Position numbers and translations under genes: made by a program. A stretch of DNA of 60,000 bases from Takakia lepidozioides (Eukaryota > Streptophyta > Takakiopsida > Takakiales > Takakiaceae). A model generated the notes under the pieces. That model made no database searches, was not told where the DNA came from, and worked only from the letters and a program-made list of their open reading frames with translations. The stretch lies in NCBI GenBank assembly GCA_030704615.1, contig CM060734.1, forward strand, positions 25,484,001 through 25,544,000, in the 5' to 3' direction. Numbering within the stretch: position 1 is the stretch's first letter; each line of letters starts with the position of its first letter. Shown piece by piece: positions 53,707 to 60,000 of this stretch.

Positions 53707-55384
53707 TCCCAATCTCCTAGGTGTCCCTTCTGCAAGCCATACTTGCGCAAACCCCTCTTCACCGTCTGAACAACTCGCTCTGCCAAGCCATCGGCCTCAG
53801 GATGATCCCGAGAAGTGGTGCGGTGGTCTATCAAGGTTTTATCACACAAAGCCTGAAACTCCCCAAGAACTCTCTCTCTTCGTCCGTGAGTACCTCAGCT
53901 GGAGCACCGAATCGGCTAAGCACACGATCCAAGAATGCATACGCACCCCCCTCACTAGCCTTATCAGACAATGGAACCAACTCAATCCACTTGGAGAAGT
54001 GCTCCACCATCACCAACACATATCTGTGGTGGCGCATAGTCAGTGGCAACGGTCCTGCGAAATCAAGATTCCACCTGTAGCCCAATCCCATGATTGATAA
54101 AAGATGCAACTGTGGTGTAGGGGCGTTGAATGAAGCACACACCCTGTCACACACCATGCACCTAGCCACGAACTGTTGCACCTCTGTGTACATACCACGC
54201 CACCAATATTGCCCCTGCAGTAAACTGTGAGTGCGTCGCATTCCAAAATGCCCCAACTCTTCATGGGCATGCCTCACTAACCGTGCACGCTGTGTTGGGT
54301 GAGGCACGATCCTCACCCGACCATCCTCCCATACTCGAAGCAGGTGTATCCCCTCCCATTTGAACCTCTTGGCTCGTTGCAGGATCCGATCCCTCTCTCT
54401 GGCAGTCACAATGGCTCTCGTGTCTCCCGTGCGGAGGTAGTCCAACATAGCCGAATCCTCATGTATATCTTTGGCACCACCTGGCTCATCATTAGCCTCA
54501 GGGTCCTCAGACACTCCGTCTACAGTCATCCCTGTTGTAGGTTCAACCTGACCTCTCGATGCCAAGATACACAAAAATACAGATGCGTGCCATCCCAACA
54601 CCATCTCCTCGTCCGTCTCACCATGCCACCGAGCTCCAGTGTCATCTTGCTGGCTCGTGCATGGATTGCGACTCAATCCATCCGCAACCCGATTGACCAA
54701 ACCTGGTCGATGCACAACCTGAAAGTCATACTCCTGGAGTATGAGTGCCCACTATGCAAGCTTCCCCGTAAGCTTGTCTGACTCCATCAACCACTTGAGT
54801 GGCTGGTGATCCGTGACAAGGGTGAAAAGATTGCCGTATAGATAGCACCTGAAGTGTGCCACGGCCCACACTGTAGTTAAGCACTCTCCCTCATATGAGC
54901 TGTACTTAGCCTCTGCAGCGTTGTTCGAGCGACTAGCATAAGCCACTACGAACTCTCTTCCCTCATCATCCACCTGTGTGAGCACCGCTCCAAGCCCTAG
55001 CATGCTCCAATCCGTATGCAGCTGAAAGGGACGCCCCCTAATAGGTCATATCAGGATAGACGCCGAGGTCAACCTCGCCTTGAGCTCTTGAAAAGTTCGT
55101 TCCTGCTCATCTTCTCACTGCCACTCCTGGTCCACCTTGGTCAGCTTGGTTAGAGCCTTTGCAATGGCACTAAATCCCTTGACAAAACGTCTATAAATAG
55201 TTTGTCAACCCCATGAAAGCTCGAACTCGGCTTACATCCGTGGGGCGTGGAATTTGTGCAATAGCCTCTACCTTAGTCTGCTGTACCTCCAATCCTCCAG
55301 GATATATCATGTGACCCAGATACTCAATCTGGTTGTGGAAAAACTTGCACTTCCCTGGATGCAACTTCAATCCGTGCGCTCTCA
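53707..55384 (-). mobile_element. Truncated sister copy of the methyltransferase retrotransposon
   Basis: This minus-strand fragment matches 27340-28745 closely. It keeps part of RT (SRVRAF-like region near 55230), RNase H (VLTQVDDEGREFVVAYASRS, TLVTDHQPLKWLMESDKLTG), the linker, the integrase HHCC finger (HAHEELGHFGMRRTH, CMVC), the first catalytic Asp (WNLDFAGPLP), the second (VLTDEE), and, in a shifted frame, the Glu (DGLAER). It begins inside RT at about 55384 and ends inside integrase at 53707, so the methyltransferase and PHD regions are absent. Lesions include a lost C in a C run near 53862. It shows what the longer copy has lost. Confidence 0.88.
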
Positions 55385-55519
55385 GAAAATTTGAGAGGAA
55401 TATGTGACGAAATTCTTAAGGATTAATGGCTATGTGGAATGGATGAATGTAGAATGAATACATGATGACAAAAGATGGATGAATGAAGCATGGATGACAG
55501 CAACACGAGGTTAATTTCG

Positions 55520-56160
55520 GAGAACTTGAAATCAACCTTGTGTCAACACGAGGTTGATTTGCGAATGGAAGTGGATGATTACGGTTTTATTTTTTATTTT
55601 TTATTTTTTTCCCAATTGTTTTTAAAAAAAGACGCAGGATGCAAATCAACCTTGCGTTGACGCAAGGTTCATTTGAGGAATGAAAGCATCATTTTTCCAA
55701 AAAGAAAAAAAGAAGAAAAAAAAAATTGAAGTCGCAGGATGTAAATCAACCTTGCGTTGACGCAAGGTTGATTTGAGAAATGAAAGCATCATTTTCAAAA
55801 AAACAAAATTAAAATAAAATAAAAATTGGAGTCGCATGATGCAAAACAACCTTGCGTTGACGCAACCTTGATTTGAGAAATGAAAGCATATTTTTTCCCA
55901 AAAAAAAAGTTGAAGTCGCAGGATGCAAATCAACCTTGCATTGAGGCAACCTTGATTTGAGAAATGAAAGCATCATTTTTGCACTGTATTTTGCATTTTG
56001 TATGAGACACAATCAAGGTTGCGTTAACACAACCTTGATTATGCTATGGATTTCAATCGCCTCTTTCGGGAAATAAATCTTCGTCTTGCTTAGTGTTTCG
56101 TGTCTTCTAGTCTTTTGGGAAGTTCAGGGATCAACCTTGCATCAACGCGACATTGATTAC
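55520..56160. repeat. Tandem array of AATCAACCTTGCG palindromes (family 4)
   Basis: About seven units spaced roughly 85-110 bp, each with a stem such as AAATCAACCTTGCG-TTGA-CGCAAGGTTGATTT (14-bp perfect arms in the best copies, about 55747-55778). Spacers are A-rich with GAAATGAAAGCATCATTTTT and GTCGCAGGATGCAAA. Units near 55843 and 55929 have CGCAACCTTGATTT on the right arm, which breaks the stem. Confidence 0.85.
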
Positions 56161-56229
56161 AAGGGGGTTTAATGGGAATTAACAAGCACCTGCTGCATCT
56201 GTGTTTTCTGAATGTATGGTTCAGGTACA

Positions 56230-56440
56230 TCTACCATATCCTCATTCCGGGGAAGTACTTGAGCGATGATCCTTGATAATACATCCAGTCTTTAACCATC
56301 CATTCATCCATTGTTCATGCATTGCGAAGCATATGTCTATCCATCAGTCACCTCGCATTCAACCATTCATGAATTATTCCTCCATCATTCATCGATTATT
56401 CATCCAACATTCATCCAGCAGTCATCCAAGTACGCATGAT
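56230..56440. repeat. CATTCATCCA simple-sequence tract
   Basis: Irregular repeats of ATCCATTCATCC and TTCATCCA(A/G)CA. Similar tracts lie at 17750-17930 and 59220-59420. Non-coding. Confidence 0.6.
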
Positions 56441-56577
56441 ATGTACACTCATTCCCACGGAAATAGGTCTCACGGGGCTTCCTTATCTGCGATTGTAGGC
56501 CCATGCACCCTATTACGTGAGCATCTTTCCGCTCACGGATTGGCATCTTCCCGCTCACGCATCTTTCCGCTCACGGA

Positions 56578-58180
56578 CTAGCATGCCCCAATGGGATGCA
56601 TCGCCACGTAAGAGGGTACTCCTTTAATTCGGTGTAGGACCATGCAAAGATGTCCCGAAATTCCTTGAACAGTGCCTGATACTCCAAAGCCTGCTCTGAT
56701 GTCAATTGGGCTCCCACCTTCACCATCTTGGATGATTCTCCTCCAACCGCCATGTCGACCAACTGCGAAGTTGGCTCTGACGTGAAAGTCGACCCGGTTC
56801 AAACCGCGATCCGCTTGATCCCTGCTGCAAATAGGGAATGTAGGGGGCGCTATGTTTCATGACATCCCTTTCCAAATCGACCTCCTCCACAATTCTCATA
56901 TAATGTTCTCGCCATTTTCCTCTTGAGGAATCTCCTGTTCTTGCAGACCAACCTGTTCGGCGGATATGGAAAAGAGCTCAGTTATCAATTTGAGCTCTGG
57001 AAGTGCCTCGGTCGATAACGAGTGTACCACACTTCCCTGCCTTGGTTTTCTCCGAACAACCAGGCGATGCAGTCTGCATCAGGACTCGCATTCATATAAT
57101 CCCGGTCCTAGAGACTTGACTGCATCTTCTAGTCCTACCTTTCTTTGCTTAACCTCCCTGTGAAGAGCGGTAGATGTTGTCAAAACTTGGTGGGCGTGCG
57201 AGGTGGGAAGGAGCTCTCCCTCTGACCACAAATCCTCCTCACTCAAGTCTGCAGATTCCTCTTCAGAGCCAATCATGCTGAGCTCATCTTTCTCTTCATG
57301 AGGTGCTCCAGAAAGAAATGCAACAGTGGTAATGTAAGGTCTTACTCCGTAAGTAATGGTACCTGCCCCCCAGTCCGTTCGTGCCTTGGACTGGACCAAC
57401 CATGGCCTCCCTAATATGAGTGTGTACAAATATTCATTGATGGGGAAGTCTATGATTTGGAAGTCTACCGCGTACGTATAGCCTCATGTCTTCATCTTGA
57501 CATTTGCTATGTGTCCCACCGGTCGGATCTTCCGCTAGTCAGCTAGCCTGATCGTCAGAGGGAATTCTCCTGTCATGTTCAAACCTAGTTTGGATAGGGT
57601 GGAGAGTGGCATGATGTTGACTGAGCTCCCATCATCCACCAACGCCGTATGAATCAATCAGCAATTTTCACTTCCATCTCCACCGGTCCTGGGTCGATGT
57701 GGGCATTAATGTGGTGGGCTTGAGCAGAAGAGCTTACCTGCTTCCTCACCAAAGATGGCTTGAGAGCGTGGCGAACGGTGGGCGCCATGGCTATGAGCTG
57801 CGAAAACGTAATGTTTGCCTGAATATGGCAAAGATCCTCCATTAGGTTGTATGGTTCTAATTCATCTGTGAACCGCATGGTTGAATACATTCTCCTCCGG
57901 AAAAATTGTTCTGGTGCCGCCGGCCGATTTGCCGAACTTTTCGCTCTTGCTACAGGTGGTCGGGAAAGGGTCGGTCGGACTACTTGAGATTCCGTTTCCG
58001 CGAATGCTACCTCCTTTTCTTTGGGGTGAATGTCATCCTCTTCCCAAAGCACAGTCTCCGTCACTTTTCGTGTGCATCTGACTTCATCACAGTGAAGTTC
58101 AGATCCTCGTGCTCTGATGCGGACGTGGCTGACTCCGACGCCACATACCCAGGGCCTTTCCCTAGCGTATCTCGTTGCTG
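56578..58180 (-). mobile_element. Fragment of a second, different gypsy element (PR to start of RT)
   Basis: The minus strand shows a pre-protease region (FTDELEPYNLMEDLCHIQAN, HHINAHIDPGPVEMEV), a protease active site (HTALVDDGSSVNIMPLSTLS), the protease end (EYLYTLILGRPWLVQ), a linker, and the start of RT (ALEYQALFKEFRDIFAWSYT). This is the arrangement of common plant gypsy elements (LILGRPWL, FAWS), unlike the methyltransferase element. In-frame stops and frame changes occur (for example near 57660, 57535 and 57483). It is cut at about 56578, next to short CCGCTCACG(G/C)A repeats (56515-56580). No LTR was found. Confidence 0.8.
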
Positions 58181-58196
58181 CCGGGTCATCACGGTG

Positions 58197-58880
58197 TCCT
58201 CACCACATTGTCGACCTTGACCTTGTGTCATGACCCATGGAGGATTTGACCGACCATCAACCCAAAATGACCTCTTGTGTGTGCTGTTTGTGTCTGTAGT
58301 CAGGTAATATCAGATTGGTCCATGAGAACCACCACGGTGCAGCTGAGCAAGCAAAGATTGAAACACGGCCTGCTAAGACCAACCTGACTCTCCCAAGAAC
58401 CTTGTAAACATCAGGAAGAATACCAAATCATGGTACTAACAAGGGCCAAAAGCCCACATTTGGAGGATGAACAAACTTCTTCACATCCTACATTAATAAA
58501 GAGCCACACCTTGCAATTGCGATTGTCCCACCATCGTGAAGGATCTGTAAAAAACTCATGCCAGCTCTGCTCCGTGCTGCAAATTCAGGGCCGAGTCTGA
58601 TGAGAGGGCAAAACAGACTAAAATAGGTCAAAGAAGAAAGTGCCCTCACCACATTGTCCTCGACCTTGTGTCATGACCCATGGAGGATTTGACTAACCAT
58701 GAACCCAAATGGACCTCTTGTGTGTGCTGCTTGTGTCTGTAGTCCGGTAATGTCGGATTGGTCCATGAGAACCACCACGGTGCAGCTGAGCGAGGAGAGA
58801 TTGAAACACGACCTACTGAGACCAACCCGACTCTCCCAAGAACCTTCAGGAAGAATACCACATTTGCAGGATGGACAAAC
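58197..58880 (+). repeat. Two copies of the CCTCACCACATTGTC dispersed repeat
   Basis: 58197-58400 and 58647-58850 share CACATTGTC...GACCTTGTGTCATGACCCATGGAGGATTTGAC, CCTCTTGTGTGTGCTG and GAGAACCACCACGGTGCAGCTGAG. The second copy extends left to CCGAGTCTGATGAGAGGG at about 58592. Related copies are at 44670-44900 and 37325-37450. Confidence 0.75.
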
Positions 58881-59043
58881 TCCTTCACATCGCCACCTCA
58901 ATGGATTCTAGAGACTTAGCCTGGTTGGAGTTATCGACGGTGAACACCAGCGAAGAGGACAAGGACTTAGTGTGCGCAACAACGATATGGCTTAGTAGGG
59001 CTTAGTGGGGCTTAGTGCACGAAGGGGAAAAAAAACGACGCAA

Positions 59044-59100
59044 ATAGTTTGAGCCCGCGACGTCGCGGCGGGCAGGAAGAGCCCTTACCAGTACGCTACA
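59044..59100 (-). repeat. tRNA-derived element (SINE-like)
   Basis: The minus strand reads TGTAGCGTACTGGTAAGGGC, a good A-box-like start, and GCGGGCTCAAACTA, a B-box-like end, at tRNA spacing. The anticodon arm is GC-rich. No complete tRNA fold was convincing. Confidence 0.45.
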
Positions 59101-60000
59101 TATACACATTTGAAATTCCCCCCAAAAGTATGTATATATTTTGAACATTTTCCAGCCCCTTTATATATACATAGTCTGTATGTGGGGTATTAAATTAACC
59201 CCCTTCTGTTCACACACGTGATAGGTACATCTCGATGGATGAATGTATTGAGAGATAGATGGATTTTGGGTTTTCCATCAATCTATGCATTCATAAGTTC
59301 ATCCAATAGTTGCCAGCAAGGCGTTTGCTTTTTCATTCGTTCATACGTTCATCCAGTGCACAAAAGTTATGTTTGATACGTTCATCCAATAGTTGCCGGC
59401 AAGGCGTTTGTGTATCATTCGTTGAGATAATACAGTTGTTTTGTTTCACTAACCTTAACCAGCAGTCAATTAGTTTACTATTAATCTGCTGGGTAGTGAA
59501 ACAATAGTTCAATGTTTTTACTACTTATTATCCACATACATATTGCTATATAAATTTATATATTGTAATTACACATGCCATAGCTTAAATGGTCGTCTCA
59601 TTCAACTGAATTTAGGTAGTCAAAGTCTCTCTCTGTGGCCTGACACAGTCAAAATTTTAGCGGTTGTGTGGCACCTCGAATATTTCAATATAATTTTTGA
59701 CTGCGGAATGGTTGGAACAATCGAAAGTGACAACAGTCGAAAAAAAACGTCAAACTGAAAGGTTGAAAATCCCAGGGTATGTTGTAGTGCGTACAGATGC
59801 TTGGCATGCAGGCCGTGGGCTACATAATTCCTCTTATCACAGATTAGTAGCTGACCGATCACCTAAGATCTCTGCCCTTTTGTTCAAGGATTTCTCTCTC
59901 TGATGTACTTTTGTTCTCAATACTGGCTCCAAATGGAATAGCAAGCTTCTACAAATTAGCAATGTTACTGAAGATCTAGTATCTAGCAAGCTAATATGCC
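59101..60000. other. Right edge of window, no gene seen
   Basis: A string of about 30 bp, TTCATCCAATAGTTGCC(A/G)GCAAGGCGTTTG, occurs at about 59297 and 59379. No exon recognised. Confidence 0.3.

Overview
The window is a gene-poor, repeat-rich piece of a eukaryotic nuclear genome. Genes are split by many introns, and the recognisable proteins are plant-type: a KUP/HAK/KT potassium transporter, a KDM3/IBM1-type JmjC demethylase, an F-box/kelch protein, a PLAC8 protein, and a largest subunit of the plant-specific RNA polymerase IV/V type. Pol IV/V points to a streptophyte. A Ty3/gypsy retrotransposon carrying a cytosine DNA methyltransferase points to a charophyte green alga, most likely a Chara-like species (inference, not tested).

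Layout. 1-4.7 kb: tandem and inverted repeats, no recognisable gene. 4.8-5.7 kb (-): interrupted orphan ORF. 7.4-8.7 kb (+): KUP transporter remnant. 9.0-11.8 kb (-): receptor-kinase tail, a repeated DGQLE-type segment, an unrecognised four-exon gene and an FG-GAP-like exon. 11.9-14.9 kb (-): JmjC demethylase. 15.2-18.0 kb: AT-rich spacer with tRNA-derived repeats. 18.0-18.6 kb (-): F-box/kelch pseudogene. 20.8-22.0 kb (+): decayed coiled-coil gene. 23.5-24.6 kb (+): PLAC8 gene with a stop codon. 25.9-37.1 kb (-): the main object, a gypsy element coding Gag, two CCHC knuckles, protease, C5 DNA methyltransferase, reverse transcriptase, RNase H, integrase and a C-terminal PHD finger. 38.2-40.0 kb (+): decayed Pol IV/V largest-subunit gene. 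42.4-46.6 kb (-): HECT-type ubiquitin ligase gene with lesions. 50.6-53.0 kb (+): SPCS2, five exons, intact apart from one odd intron border. 53.5-55.4 kb (-): truncated sister of the methyltransferase element. 55.5-56.2 kb: palindrome array. 56.6-58.2 kb (-): fragment of a different gypsy element.

The genes do not form one pathway, but several concern chromatin: the retroelement pairs a DNA-methylation writer with a histone-reader-type domain, and a Pol IV/V (RNA-directed DNA methylation) gene remnant lies about 1 kb beyond its right LTR. Most host genes carry stops or frameshifts, while SPCS2 is open, so much of the decay is probably real rather than base-calling error. Four families of short palindromic hairpin repeats are scattered between the genes.

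Exon borders were placed by eye from splice consensus, reading phase and remembered family consensus; no alignment was run.
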